Below, piece by piece: positions 52,369 to 64,000 of a stretch of DNA of 64,000 nt (its first letter is position 1; every line of letters begins with the position of its first letter). The DNA is taken from assembly GCF_000815105.2 (NCBI RefSeq), contig NZ_CP010310.2:124001-188000 (forward strand), given 5' to 3'. The position numbers and the translations under genes are program-made. The notes below the pieces were generated by a model. The model ran no database searches. It was not told where the DNA came from and saw only the letters and a list, made by a program, of their open reading frames with translations. Origin of the DNA: Pandoraea pulmonicola (GTDB taxonomy: Bacteria > Pseudomonadota > Gammaproteobacteria > Burkholderiales > Burkholderiaceae).

Positions 52369-52728
52369 ACACCTCGCTGCCGCCGCCCGCATGCCGTGGA
52401 GCGCCACGGACGCCCAGGGGCGGCCAGCACGTCGAGCCGGTCTGCACGAAATTGGGCATCACGCCGACGTTCATGCGTAGCAAGACGCGTGGCGGCCATG
52501 CGCCAAATTCATTGCCATGTCAGGCAAATTTTGGCGACGTACGGTAAGCTAACGTCTTATTGAAGTCCCGCCGCGTCGACAGCCCTGGCGGCCGCGCGGC
52601 GCATCCCCGAAACAGTTCGGGGCGGCGGTCCGCCTGATGCCTGTGGGAACCCGCAGAACCGGTGAAACTCCGGTCCGCCCTTGCTGGTCTTTGCCGGAAC
52701 GACGCGGCACATCACGTTTGGAAACAAC
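52369..52728. other. Gap between hemN and the LysR gene
   Basis: About 360 bases with no supportable gene. The part nearest the LysR gene has an ACCGG/CCGGT hairpin (52659-52675) next to a GTGGGAACCC string. This recalls pieces of a cobalamin riboswitch, but the conserved B12-box core is missing. Confidence 0.35.
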
Positions 52729-53697
52729 ATGGACCGTCTGCAATCGATGCGCGTTTTCGTCAAGGTGGCCGACAACGGGAGCTTCGCCCGCACGGCTGCC
52801 CAGATGGATCTGTCGGCCGCCGTGGTCACGCGGCACGTCGCGGAACTGGAATCGCATCTCGGCGTTCGTCTGCTCAACCGCACCACGCGCAGCCTGTCAC
52901 TCACGGGCGCAGGGCAGGTGTATCTCGAACGTTGCCGTCAGATCATCGATGAAGTCGACGAGGCCGACGCCCTCATCTCCAGCGCGTCGCGCGATCCGAA
53001 GGGCACGCTCAAGGTGGTCGCGCCGGTCTCGTTCGGCCTGCGCAACCTCGCGCCGCTCGTCAAGAAGTACCAGGAAATGCATCCCAAGGTGGTGGTCGAC
53101 CTGACGTTGACCGACCGCGCCATCGATCTGGTGGAGGAAGGCTACGACTGCGGCATTCTGCTCACGCGCATGATCAACAGCGAAAGCCTGATTTCGCGCG
53201 TGCTTGCCGAGACGCGCGTGATGCTGTGCGCTTCGCCAGCCTACATTGCCGAGCACGGCGAGCCGGTGACGCCGCAGGAGCTGAGCGAGCATGGCGTGCT
53301 TGGCCTGCCGAACGACTTCTGGAGCGACGACCGCGTATTTTCCGGCCCCGATGGCGAAGTGCGTGTGCGAGTGCAGAACAAGTTCATCTGCAACAACACG
53401 GCATTGTTGCGTCAGTCGGTGTTGCTGGGGCACGGCATTGCGTTCCTGCCGTCGTACCTCGTTGGCAACGACGTGCGCGACGGCGACCTCGTCGCACTGC
53501 TGCGCAACTACACGCAAACGCCCATCGACGTCTCGCTCGTCTACCCAAGCCGCAAGTATCTGTCGGCGAAGACACGCGGTTTCATCGATCTGACGGTTGA
53601 ATATTTCCGCCAGAACGAAGGTATTTCGGCCGCCGAGCGCTGGGTGCCGCCCAAGCTGCCGTCGCCGACCACGCCCATTTCCGAAATACCGGTGTGA
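52729..53697 (+). CDS. LysR-family transcriptional regulator
   Basis: A 322-residue regulator of the CrgA/DsdC-like group. The winged helix-turn-helix lies at the very N-terminus (MDRLQSMRVFVKVADNGSFA, then MDLSAAVVTRHVAELESHL, RLLNRTTRSLSLT). The effector-binding domain shows GTLKVVAPVSFGL, AIDLVEEGYDCGILL and LGHGIAFLPSYLV. The start at 52729 gives the family N-terminus. It is flanked by unrelated genes, so its target is unclear. Confidence 0.9.
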   Translation: MDRLQSMRVFVKVADNGSFARTAAQMDLSAAVVTRHVAELESHLGVRLLNRTTRSLSLTGAGQVYLERCRQIIDEVDEADALISSASRDPKGTLKVVAPVSFGLRNLAPLVKKYQEMHPKVVVDLTLTDRAIDLVEEGYDCGILLTRMINSESLISRVLAETRVMLCASPAYIAEHGEPVTPQELSEHGVLGLPNDFWSDDRVFSGPDGEVRVRVQNKFICNNTALLRQSVLLGHGIAFLPSYLVGNDVRDGDLVALLRNYTQTPIDVSLVYPSRKYLSAKTRGFIDLTVEYFRQNEGISAAERWVPPKLPSPTTPISEIPV

Positions 53698-53752
53698 CGC
53701 CGCGCCGACCGAACCGGTTGGGCTGAGCGGCGCTGCATCGCAGCCATAAGGC

Positions 53753-53788
53753 AAAATGACCGCTTCCTGCAAGGGAAGCGGTCATTTT
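53753..53788. terminator. Strong bidirectional terminator
   Basis: AAAATGACCGCTTCC (53753-53767) pairs perfectly over 15 bases with GGAAGCGGTCATTTT (53774-53788) around TGCAAG. With A and T tracts in the stem ends it should stop transcription both from the LysR gene and from convergent topB. Confidence 0.92.
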
Positions 53789-53835
53789 CATTACCCCGTT
53801 GGATCGGGACCCTGTCGTGCAGTCCCGATACGCGC

Positions 53836-56523
<2,688 letters not shown>

Positions 56524-56732
56524 GACGTTAGGTAATGTTGAGGAGGTGTCGCCAGGCGACATTCGTTGGCTTTATAACATATAGCCAAGCCGGCGTTGCC
56601 GTCGGATCGGGCACAAGGCGTACCCGAAAGCGGCACATCATAAGCGCGTCGCAAGCCGTCGGCAAGGCCGCCGCCCGCCCGGGGCTCACGCGCCGGTCCG
56701 CCCTGCGCGAAGGCCGGCCGGGACAGTCGCGC

Positions 56733-57119
56733 TCAGGCCAGCAGGTGCTCGCGCAGCGCGGGAGCGGCGACAGTGGCGTCGCCCAGCACGCGGGCGTCGA
56801 GCATGCGCTCGAGAATGCCCATGGCAGGCAGCACCGGCCCGAAGAACCGGGCCTGTCCGGCATGCTGGCGGGCATCCTGAACCAGAACGGTCGGAAAGTT
56901 CTCGATGTCGTGGTCGTCGAGCCAGTCGGCGTGCGTCTCGATATCCACCCAGACGAAGCACAGTTCGGGATGATGCGCCGCCAACTGCTCCAGCGTCTCC
57001 CGGTATTCGCGGCACGTACCGCACCACGCCGCGCACAGGCAGGCCACGAGGCGAGTGTTGCCATCGCTCAGCAGGGCGGCCAGCGCGGATCGGTCGGCGA
57101 CGGGATCAAGAACGGGCAT
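56733..57119 (-). CDS. Thioredoxin-family protein with a WCGTC active site
   Basis: A 128-residue thioredoxin-fold protein without signal peptide. The redox motif is CAAWCGTCREYRETL, and the strand after it reads LCFVWVDIETHADWLDD, with the cis-Pro loop in IENFPTVLVQ. The active site CGTC instead of CGPC should change its redox potential; it may be a reductase or a chaperone-like protein. It lies between topB and dprA on the same strand as both. Confidence 0.85.
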   Translation of the reverse strand: MPVLDPVADRSALAALLSDGNTRLVACLCAAWCGTCREYRETLEQLAAHHPELCFVWVDIETHADWLDDHDIENFPTVLVQDARQHAGQARFFGPVLPAMGILERMLDARVLGDATVAAPALREHLLA

Positions 57120-57218
57120 GGTGTCTGTGGTGTTGGTGTCGTGGCCCGCCGTGGGCGGCCGACCGTGATCGATGATCGAGTGCCGGGTGGTCCCGGGCGG
57201 CCGATGGCTCCGACGCGC

Positions 57219-58622
57219 TCAGGCCTCCGGTCCATCGAGCCGGGCAAACTGGCCGCCCGGCAGGCGAACGATCCGTCCGCCGAGCTCCAGCAGGCCCAAC
57301 TGTGCAAGCACCGCGGTGACTGGCATGCCGGTGCGCTCGCACAGGGTGTCGGCGCTGACCGGATCATAACCCAGCGCTTCGAGAACTGCTGCGGCGCCCG
57401 GCGTTGCCATGCCGGCATGGACACGCGACAGGCCGGGTGCGTTCCCGGCGGGTTCGACGTGGGTGGCGGGCGCCGACCGGGCCGCGTCGCGCCTACCGCT
57501 GTGCGCACGCTGCCTATCGGTGGTCGCCCGGCGGCGGGCGCCGGCCGGGGCGGTGCTCGCCACGCTTACCGTCGGGCGGTCGATGCCCAAGGCCTCGAGG
57601 ACGTCGTCAGGCGAGGCGACGAGGGTTGCGCCGTCGCGGATCAGCGTGTGGCAGCCCCGGCTTTGCGGTGCGTGGATGGAGCCGGGCACGGCCAGGACGT
57701 CGCGCCCGAGTTCGCCCGCCAGCCGAGCCGTGATGAGCGAGCCGGACTGTGTGGCCGCTTCGACCACGACGGTGCAGCGCGAGAGCGCGGCGATCAGGCG
57801 ATTTCGACGAGGAAAATGATCCGGCCGCGGCGGCGTGCCGATCGGGAAAGCCGAGAGCAGCAGGCCCCGCTCGGCGATGCGTTGCGCCAATGCGTCGTGC
57901 CGCGATGGATAGATGACGTCGACGCCGGTGCCGACGACCGCACATGTGCTACCCGCCGTCTCCACGGCGCCTTCGTGGGCCGCCGCGTCGATGCCGGCGG
58001 CGAGACCCGATACCACGGTGACGCCGGCGTCACCGAGCGCGCGGGCGAAATGCCGGGCGTTCTCCCGCCCCTGCGGCGTGGCCCGGCGGCTGCCGACGAT
58101 GGCCGCCGCCGTCAGGGCGCGATTCGGCAGCGAAGCGTCGCCACGGCAATAGAGGATGGGCGGCGCGTCGCCCAGTGCCAGCAACGCGCGCGGGTAGGCG
58201 CACTCGGACAGCGTCACCACCGCACAGCCGGAACGGCTCGCCCAGTCGAGCGTGCGGGCGATCTGATCGTCGAGCTCGGGCGACGGGCGGGCGAGCAGTC
58301 GTGCGACGAGTTCCGGCGGAAGCACATTGCCGAGCCGGGCGGCGGACGTCCGGAAGATGACATCGGGCGGGCCGAATGCCGCCAACAGACGCCGCACCGC
58401 CGCGCCGGACACGCCCGGCGTGTGGCACAGCCGCAGCCAGTCCTTGATTTCCGCGTGGTTCGCACCGATCTGTTCGGCATCGTGCACCGCAGGGTCGTCC
58501 TCGCCGGCGACGGTTGCCGTTCGATCGACGTCGAGATCCGCGCCGGGCAATGCCGGCGAGGCGGGAGAGTGCTCGTCATGCGTCAGCGGGGGCGAGGGCG
58601 CTATGTTAAAATTTTTCATCAT
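57219..58622 (-). CDS. dprA: DNA processing protein DprA
   Basis: A 467-residue protein that protects incoming single-stranded DNA during natural transformation and loads RecA. The Rossmann-like core is clear: AAIVGSRRATPQGRENARHFARAL, VVSGLAAGIDAAAHEGAVE, GTGVDVIYPSRHDALAQRI, FPRRNRLIAALS and ATQSGSLITARLAGELGRDVLAVPGSI. A C-terminal winged-helix (VSADTLCERTGMPVTAVLAQLGLLELGG) follows a long Ala/Arg-rich linker. Two adjacent ATG codons (58622, 58619) are possible. It is divergent from def, as in many proteobacteria. Confidence 0.92.
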   Translation of the reverse strand: MMKNFNIAPSPPLTHDEHSPASPALPGADLDVDRTATVAGEDDPAVHDAEQIGANHAEIKDWLRLCHTPGVSGAAVRRLLAAFGPPDVIFRTSAARLGNVLPPELVARLLARPSPELDDQIARTLDWASRSGCAVVTLSECAYPRALLALGDAPPILYCRGDASLPNRALTAAAIVGSRRATPQGRENARHFARALGDAGVTVVSGLAAGIDAAAHEGAVETAGSTCAVVGTGVDVIYPSRHDALAQRIAERGLLLSAFPIGTPPRPDHFPRRNRLIAALSRCTVVVEAATQSGSLITARLAGELGRDVLAVPGSIHAPQSRGCHTLIRDGATLVASPDDVLEALGIDRPTVSVASTAPAGARRRATTDRQRAHSGRRDAARSAPATHVEPAGNAPGLSRVHAGMATPGAAAVLEALGYDPVSADTLCERTGMPVTAVLAQLGLLELGGRIVRLPGGQFARLDGPEA

Positions 58623-58752
58623 CCGGTAAGCATTGACCGGGGGGCCAAGGTTGGCGGAAACGGCGGCGCGGGCACCGCGACGCATCGGCCATCGCATGAT
58701 TGTGTGTTTCCAGGCCCACGCGCGGCAATGCGGCGAATTCCCGTTTTTCATC

Positions 58753-59256
58753 ATGGCATTACTGACAATCCTTCAATATCCCGATCCGCGTCTGCACAAG
58801 ATCGCCAAACCGGTGGCCGAAGTCGACGACCGGATCCGCCAGCTCGTCAAGGACATGGCCGAGACCATGTACGACGCGCCCGGCATCGGCCTTGCCGCCA
58901 CGCAGGTCGACGTGCACGAGCAGGTCATCGTGATGGACCTCTCGGAGACGCGCGATGAACTGCGCGTCTTCATCAATCCGAAACTCGTGTGGCGCAGCGA
59001 CGAACAAAAGGTCTACGAAGAGGGCTGCCTTTCGGTGCCCGGCATCTATGACGAAGTCGAGCGCGCCGACCGTGTTCGGGTGCGCGCGCTCAACGAAAAG
59101 GGCGAGGAATTCGAACTGGACGCCGATGGCCTGCTCGCCGTGTGCATTCAACACGAAATGGATCACCTCAAAGGCCGCGTGTTCGTCGAATACCTCTCGC
59201 CGCTCAAGCGCAATCGCATCAAGCAGAAGATGAAAAAGCAGGCCGTGCGCGCCTGA
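58753..59256 (+). CDS. def: Peptide deformylase
   Basis: A 167-residue metalloenzyme that removes the formyl group from new proteins. All three motifs are present: GIGLAATQ (44-51), EEGCLSVP (89-96) and HEMDH (134-138), whose Cys and two His bind the metal. The start at 58753 is the family N-terminus ([17 protein letters not shown]). dprA lies divergently upstream. fmt normally follows directly, but here a glycosyltransferase gene intervenes. Confidence 0.95.
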   Translation: MALLTILQYPDPRLHKIAKPVAEVDDRIRQLVKDMAETMYDAPGIGLAATQVDVHEQVIVMDLSETRDELRVFINPKLVWRSDEQKVYEEGCLSVPGIYDEVERADRVRVRALNEKGEEFELDADGLLAVCIQHEMDHLKGRVFVEYLSPLKRNRIKQKMKKQAVRA

Positions 59257-59395
59257 TGCCGGGGCGCGCGGCGTGGGCGCGTCCGGTAAAACCCTCTATA
59301 CTTGCAGCGCTCGCGGACCTTGCGTCCGCCTTTCGCTGCTGCGACGGGGCGTCTCGAACGTCTGCCGTCGGGCCAATTCCCGACTGTTTGCCGAG

Positions 59396-61114
59396 ATGTC
59401 CATCGCCATTTCTTCGTCGTCGTCCCGCGCTCGCACGATCTACCGGCTGAGTGCCGCACTGCTGTTCGCCTTCCTGCTGACCGGGCTGTTCGATCGCGAC
59501 CCCTGGAAGGCCGACGAGCCGTACTCCGTCGGCATGGTGCTCAATTTCTTCCGCGGCCATGACCTGATCGTGCCCCATGTGGCCGCGGATCCGTTCGTCG
59601 AGAAGCCTCCCGTCATGTACTGGACGGGCGCCATCTTCGCGCGACTCGCCTCCGGCGTGCTGCCGGTCTTCGACGGTGCGCAACTTGCCGTGCTCGCCTG
59701 GCTCGTTGTCGCCGTGCTGTGCGTCGGCCGCCTTGCGCAACGGCTGTATGGTGCGCGGGACGTGAACCATGCACACGGCGCCGCCACCTTCCAGTGGCTC
59801 GCCCCCATGCTGATGGTCGGCAGCTTCGGCGCCATCGAGAACATTCACAAGCTCACGGCCGACGTGCCGCAAATGGCCGGCACCGCGTTGGCGCTGGCGG
59901 CGCTCGCGCGCCTGGCTCGCGCGGAAAACGCCGCGCGACGGTGGGGATTGCTCTTCGGCACCGGCGCGGGGATTGCGTTTCTGAGCAAGGGCCTGCTCGT
60001 GCCCGGCGTGCTCGGTCTCACGGCGCTGGCCGTGCTCGTGGTGCCCGCGTATCGCACACGCCGCTATGCCGCTGCGCTCGCGTGGGCGGTGCTCGCCGCG
60101 TTGCCCTGGCTGATCGTCTGGCCAGTGCTGTTCTGGCATGCGTCCGAGCCGCTCTTCATCGAATGGTTCTGGGACAATAACTTCGGCCGCTTCTTCGGTT
60201 TCGTCCACCTGGGCGGCGAGCGCAAATCGTACTGGAACGACTTGACGAGCCTGATCGGCCTGACGTTCCCCGCCGGATGGCTGGCGCTTGGCGCATTGAT
60301 CGCGCAGTTGCGCGACGGTGGCGTGCGCCGCTTCGTCGGCGAGCGTCCCGAACTGGCGATGCTCTGGTTGTACGTGGCGCTGTTCCTGTTGACGCTGGTG
60401 GTTTCGTCGGCCATTCGCGATATCTACATGCTGCCGCTGTTTCCGGCCATCGCGGTGCTCGGTGCGGGTGTGCGTCTGCCGGCATGGCTGGAGAAGACGT
60501 GGTCCGGTGTGGCGCTCGTGCTGATGAGCGTGCTGGGATTGTTCCTATGGGTGCGCTGGGGCCTGCAATTGACCGGCCACGGTCACGTCGCCGCCGGGCC
60601 GATCGGCAAATGGCTACCGCTCGACTACGTGCTGCCGTTCTCGCCGGGCCTCGTGCTCGCGGCCGTGGGTGTCGCGGCATTGTGGGCGGCGGCCATCGTC
60701 CATCGTCGTCAACTGGGGGCGCTCGTCTTCGGTTTCGCCGGCCTGATGTTCGTGTGGGGAACGCTCTCGACGCTGTTGCTGCCGTGGGTGAACGAGGCGC
60801 GCAGCTATCGCGTGCCCTTCGCGGCGCTGCGTGCGGCGCTCACCCAGCACGTACCGCCGACGGCCAACGCATGCGTCGGCTCGTTCAACGTCGGCGAGTC
60901 GGAGCGCGCCATGCTCGACTATTTCATCGATCTGCGGCCGGTGCAGTTGCCCGATCTCGCGCAGGCGTCGCGCTGCGGCGTGTTGCTCGTCTTGGACAAG
61001 GCGGGTGCGCGCATCGACGTGCCGGCCGGCTGGCGCGAGATCTGGCAGGGCGGTCGCGCGGGCGACACCAACGAACGTTTCCGCGCGTTCGTCGTGCCGG
61101 GCGCCGCCGGCTAA
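59396..61114 (+). CDS. ArnT-like GT39-family glycosyltransferase
   Basis: A 572-residue integral membrane protein with about 12 helices and a soluble C-terminal part of about 70 residues. The catalytic loop has the Asp-Glu pair in [13 protein letters not shown], followed by [14 protein letters not shown], the pattern of dolichyl/undecaprenyl-phosphate sugar mannosyl- or aminoarabinosyltransferases (GT39/GT83, ArnT/PMT_2). It probably transfers a sugar from a lipid carrier to lipid A or a protein in the periplasm. The start at 59396 is not supported by an obvious ribosome-binding site. It stands between def and fmt and is on the same strand. Confidence 0.85.
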   Translation: MSIAISSSSSRARTIYRLSAALLFAFLLTGLFDRDPWKADEPYSVGMVLNFFRGHDLIVPHVAADPFVEKPPVMYWTGAIFARLASGVLPVFDGAQLAVLAWLVVAVLCVGRLAQRLYGARDVNHAHGAATFQWLAPMLMVGSFGAIENIHKLTADVPQMAGTALALAALARLARAENAARRWGLLFGTGAGIAFLSKGLLVPGVLGLTALAVLVVPAYRTRRYAAALAWAVLAALPWLIVWPVLFWHASEPLFIEWFWDNNFGRFFGFVHLGGERKSYWNDLTSLIGLTFPAGWLALGALIAQLRDGGVRRFVGERPELAMLWLYVALFLLTLVVSSAIRDIYMLPLFPAIAVLGAGVRLPAWLEKTWSGVALVLMSVLGLFLWVRWGLQLTGHGHVAAGPIGKWLPLDYVLPFSPGLVLAAVGVAALWAAAIVHRRQLGALVFGFAGLMFVWGTLSTLLLPWVNEARSYRVPFAALRAALTQHVPPTANACVGSFNVGESERAMLDYFIDLRPVQLPDLAQASRCGVLLVLDKAGARIDVPAGWREIWQGGRAGDTNERFRAFVVPGAAG

Positions 61115-61160
61115 GTCGCGGCAAGCCAGAGCCAGTCACAGCGTTAGCAGGAGGAAGTTC

Positions 61161-62144
61161 ATGACGCTTCGCATCGTTTTCGCCGGTACGCCGGAATTCG
61201 CCCAGACCGCGCTCGCCGCCATCGACGCCGCAGGTTTTCCTGTTGAGTTGGTGCTTACTCAGCCAGATCGGCCCGCAGGCCGAGGAATGAAGCTGCAGGC
61301 CAGCCCGGTCAAACGCTATGCACAAGCGCACGATATGCCGGTGGCGCAACCGCCGTCGCTGCGTCGCAATGGCAAGTATCCCGAGGAGGCTGCGGCAACC
61401 ATCGACCAACTGCGCGCCCTGTCGCCGGACGTCATGGTGGTGGCTGCCTACGGTCTGATCCTGCCGCAGGAGGTGCTCGACCTGCCGCGCTACGGCTGCC
61501 TGAACATCCACGGTTCGCTGTTGCCGCGCTGGCGTGGGGCGGCGCCCATTCACCGAGCCATCGAGGCGGGCGATGCCGAGACCGGCATCACCATCATGCA
61601 GATGGACGCGGGGCTCGACACCGGTGCAATGATTCTGCGCGAAGCGCTGCCGATCGCCGGCGACGACACGACGGCAACGCTGCATGACCGCATGGCGGCG
61701 CTTGGCGGCAAGCTGATCGTCGAGGCTCTGCAACAGCTTGCGCGCGACGGCCGTCTGAGCGCCGAACCCCAGCCGGACGCGGGCGTGACCTACGCCGAGA
61801 AGATCGCCAAGCACGAAGCGGTGCTCGACTGGACGAAATCCGCCGCGGCGCTCTCCCGCCAGGTGCGCGCTTTCGATCCCTTTCCCGGTGCCCTCGGTAC
61901 GGTGCACGCCACGCCGGTCAAGCTGTGGCGAGCCGGCCCGGTAGCCGGCAAGCCGGGGACGGCGCCCGGCACCGTGCTCGAAGTGAGCGCTGACGCCGTC
62001 GTCATCGCCTGCGGCGAAGGCGCGCTGCGTGTGACGGAATGCCAGAAGCCCGGCGGCAAGCGCCTGCCGGTGCGCGAATTCCTCGCCGGCTTCGCGCTGA
62101 CGCCGGGCGACGTGTTCGTTTCCGGCGAGGCGCAGATGCGATGA
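61161..62144 (+). CDS. fmt: Methionyl-tRNA formyltransferase
   Basis: A 327-residue enzyme that formylates initiator methionyl-tRNA. It shows [34 protein letters not shown], the catalytic [20 protein letters not shown] (Asn, His) and DAGLDTGAM with the catalytic Asp, and a C-terminal tRNA-binding barrel. An AGGAGGA site lies six bases before the ATG. The companion deformylase gene is upstream, with only the GT39 gene between. Confidence 0.95.
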   Translation: MTLRIVFAGTPEFAQTALAAIDAAGFPVELVLTQPDRPAGRGMKLQASPVKRYAQAHDMPVAQPPSLRRNGKYPEEAAATIDQLRALSPDVMVVAAYGLILPQEVLDLPRYGCLNIHGSLLPRWRGAAPIHRAIEAGDAETGITIMQMDAGLDTGAMILREALPIAGDDTTATLHDRMAALGGKLIVEALQQLARDGRLSAEPQPDAGVTYAEKIAKHEAVLDWTKSAAALSRQVRAFDPFPGALGTVHATPVKLWRAGPVAGKPGTAPGTVLEVSADAVVIACGEGALRVTECQKPGGKRLPVREFLAGFALTPGDVFVSGEAQMR

Positions 62145-62356
62145 CGTTGTCGTGTCACGCCGATTTTGTGTCGCAAAACGTTGCGAAAACGGCGCAAAAC
62201 GTCGGTGAATACGCCGGCAAACGCCCCGAAACTTCCGAAAACGTGGGAATCGGCAGAACCGTTGTTGAATTTTCGCTGGCCGTCGCCATCTAACGCCCGA
62301 GGACGCGCACTGTGCGTGCATTCCTCGGGTCATCAGGATTTGCAGAGGAGAACACC

Positions 62357-63217
62357 ATGTTCAATTGGATGAAGACCACCCTGCTGATGGCGGCCATCAC
62401 CGCGTTGTTCATGGTGGTCGGCGGCATGATCGGCGGCAGGCAGGGCATGATGCTCGCGCTGGCGTTCGCGCTCGCGATGAATTTCTTTTCGTACTGGTTC
62501 TCGGACAAGATGGTGCTGCGCATGTATAACGCGCAGCAAGTCGACGAGACGAGTGCGCCGCAGTTCTACAACATGGTGCGCGAGCTTTCGCAGCGTGCCG
62601 GGCTGCCGATGCCGAAGGTCTACCTCATCAACGAGGATGCGCCCAACGCGTTCGCGACCGGCCGCAATCCCGAGAATGCGGCCGTGGCTGCCACGACCGG
62701 CATCCTGCGCGTGCTCTCCGACCGTGAGCTGCGCGGCGTGATGGCGCACGAGCTGGCGCACGTGAAGCACCGCGACATCCTCATCTCGACGATTTCCGCC
62801 ACCATGGCCGGTGCGATCTCCGCGCTCGCCAACTTCGCGATGTTCTTCGGTGGACGCGACGAGAACGGCCGCCCGGCGAACCCGATCGCAAGCATTGCCG
62901 TCGCGATTCTGGCGCCGCTGGCCGCGTCGCTGATCCAGATGGCGATCTCGCGCGCGCGCGAATTCGAGGCCGATCGTGGCGGCGCGGAAATCTCCGGCGA
63001 CCCGCAAGCGCTCGCGATGGCGCTCGACAAGATTCACCGCTATGCGCAGGGCATTCCGTTCGCGGCGGCCGAGCAGCACCCGGCCACCGCGCAGATGATG
63101 ATCATGAATCCGCTCTCCGGCGGCGCGATCGCCAATCTGTTCTCGACGCACCCGGCGACCGAAGAACGTATCGCGCGTCTGATGGAAATGGCGCGCACCG
63201 GCCAGTACCCGGTCTGA
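62357..63217 (+). CDS. htpX: Membrane protease HtpX
   Basis: A 286-residue zinc metalloprotease of the inner membrane. Two N-terminal helices cover about 6-45 and two more lie after the active site. The zinc motif HELAH is at 131-135, and the third ligand Glu is in REFEADRGG at about 212. It takes part in quality control of membrane proteins. A GAGGAG site precedes the ATG by ten bases. A hairpin at 63369-63392 ends or follows its transcript. Confidence 0.94.
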   Translation: MFNWMKTTLLMAAITALFMVVGGMIGGRQGMMLALAFALAMNFFSYWFSDKMVLRMYNAQQVDETSAPQFYNMVRELSQRAGLPMPKVYLINEDAPNAFATGRNPENAAVAATTGILRVLSDRELRGVMAHELAHVKHRDILISTISATMAGAISALANFAMFFGGRDENGRPANPIASIAVAILAPLAASLIQMAISRAREFEADRGGAEISGDPQALAMALDKIHRYAQGIPFAAAEQHPATAQMMIMNPLSGGAIANLFSTHPATEERIARLMEMARTGQYPV

Positions 63218-63368
63218 CGCGCCCCGGAGGCGACACGTCCGGCCATCGAGGCCATGAAAGTGAGGGCTGACCTCACGTGTGGCGTGCGCTATGGCCGGGA
63301 CGAGCACCACGCTCGGCCGACTCCCCTCAGTCTGCTATCCTGTCGCCCGACAGCCGTCCGATAGCCCC

Positions 63369-63400
63369 CATGCCCGCCGTCGCGCGGGCATGTTTGTTTG
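63369..63400 (+). terminator. Terminator-like hairpin between htpX and rsmB
   Basis: CATGCCCGC (63369-63377) pairs perfectly with GCGGGCATG (63384-63392), followed by TTTGTTTG. It ends only ten bases before the rsmB start, so it may end the htpX transcript or act as an attenuator in an rsmB leader. Confidence 0.6.
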
Positions 63401-63409
63401 TAGAAAGCC

Positions 63410-64000
63410 ATGCCGCAACCGAGCCTGCCCTCCGAATCCCTGGCCTATGCGCTGCAGCGCGCCGCGCAGGCCCTCGAAGCCGTCCAGAAGGGCACCGCGT
63501 TGCCGCAAGCGCTGGCACAAGCCACCACGCAGTGCGCGCCGACCGTGCGCGCTGCCGCGCAGGACCTGGCCTATCGCGCCGTGCGTCGCCTCGGCAGCAG
63601 CCGCGCGTTGCTCGCCGTGCTCGTCAAACCTGCGTTGCAGGCGCGCGTGCGGGACATCCTGTTGTGCGCTCTCGCCTTGCTTCAGGATGACGCCGAAGAT
63701 GCTGCGTACACCGAATTTACCGTCGTCGATCAGGCCGTGGAGGCCATTGCCGCCCAGCGTCGCACCGTTGCCGCGAAGGGGTTGGCCAATGCCGTGCTGC
63801 GCCGGTTCCTGCGCGAGCGCGAGGCGCTGATGGCCGAGATCGCCACGCAGCCCGAAGCGCGCTGGAATTACCCGGCGTGGTGGATCGACACGGTGCGCGA
63901 GGCCTATCCGGATCAATGGGAGACATTGCTCCGCGCCGGCGACAGCCGTGGTCCGATGACGTTGCGCGTGAACACGCGGCGCATCAGCGTGGCGGCCATG
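63410..64000 (+). CDS. rsmB: 16S rRNA m5C967 methyltransferase RsmB, 5' part
   Basis: The frame from the ATG at 63410 stays open to the window end (197 codons). It encodes the N-terminal NusB-like RNA-binding domain of RsmB: SLAYALQRAAQALEAVQKG, then AAQDLAYRAVRRLG, DILLCALALLQDD and TVVDQAVEAIAAQRRTVAAKGLANAVLRRFL. WNYPAWWIDTVREAYPDQW and MTLRVNTRR follow, the family boundary before the methyltransferase core. The catalytic domain lies beyond the window. Position after fmt fits the usual fmt-rsmB gene neighbourhood, with htpX between. Confidence 0.93.
   Translation, partial: MPQPSLPSESLAYALQRAAQALEAVQKGTALPQALAQATTQCAPTVRAAAQDLAYRAVRRLGSSRALLAVLVKPALQARVRDILLCALALLQDDAEDAAYTEFTVVDQAVEAIAAQRRTVAAKGLANAVLRRFLREREALMAEIATQPEARWNYPAWWIDTVREAYPDQWETLLRAGDSRGPMTLRVNTRRISVAAM

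Noticed and set aside
52640..52690. Sequence resembling part of a cobalamin riboswitch before the LysR gene
   Set aside because: Only a CCGGTGAAACTCCGG-like hairpin is present; the conserved GCCACTG B12-box core and remaining stems are missing, and LysR genes are not usual targets.

Overview
The window looks like a chromosomal segment of a high-GC betaproteobacterium of the order Burkholderiales, in the Burkholderia/Pandoraea neighbourhood. The grounds are strong G/C bias at third codon positions, a complete Wsp cluster, an Anr-type hemN box, a GTP-type PEP carboxykinase, cstA with ybdD, and the topB, dprA, def, fmt, htpX, rsmB housekeeping run. The genus is an inference. No rRNA, tRNA, CRISPR array or intact insertion sequence was found.

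Layout. (1) 25-8797: complete wspA-B-C-D-E-F-R chemosensory operon controlling a diguanylate cyclase, with four-base ATGA overlaps through most of its length. (2) 8804-16251: single genes (SnoaL-like secreted protein, glutathione transferase, GNAT acetyltransferase, membrane-anchored TAXI binding protein), then a LysR regulator divergent from an M20 amidohydrolase and MFS transporter pair. (3) 16344-19180: an AT-richer segment with weaker GC bias than its surroundings. It holds a two-gene AAA ATPase plus TOPRIM-like DUF4276 operon, an unexplained structured non-coding stretch and a decapitated thiolase remnant. This is the best candidate for an acquired, defence-like cassette. (4) 19184-28056: a catabolic cluster with an M81 (MlrC-like) protein, a hydantoinase/carbamoylase-family amidase, a full branched-chain-type ABC importer (livF, G, M, H and binding protein) and a divergent FadR-type regulator carrying a histone-H1-like tail. 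(5) 28129-34026: a small molybdopterin-domain protein, a giant BTAD / cyclase-like / AAA / TPR regulator and an orphan sulfonate-type binding protein. (6) 34539-37786: Fur-box-preceded catecholate siderophore receptor and its PiuC hydroxylase partner. (7) 37915-42512: Spy-like protein, DoxX, a duplicated-repeat secreted protein, a PaaI thioesterase and patatin pair, and a 2-hydroxyacid dehydrogenase. (8) 43078-50617: pckG, a FitAB/VapBC-type toxin-antitoxin pair, a two-component system and divergent cstA-ybdD. (9) 50751-64000: hemN, a LysR regulator, topB, a thioredoxin-like protein, dprA, def, a GT39 glycosyltransferase, fmt, htpX and the start of rsmB, which runs off the window.

Genes that work together: the Wsp proteins sense surface contact or envelope stress and switch on c-di-GMP synthesis. 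The liv importer probably feeds the two adjacent hydrolases with an amide or ureido compound under control of the FadR-type protein. The siderophore receptor and PiuC form an iron uptake pair. The histidine kinase and NarL-type regulator face cstA and may control peptide or pyruvate uptake. The AAA/TOPRIM pair has the make-up of two-component anti-phage systems but its activity is only inferred. Coordinates, motifs and repeats were read by eye; no database search was made.
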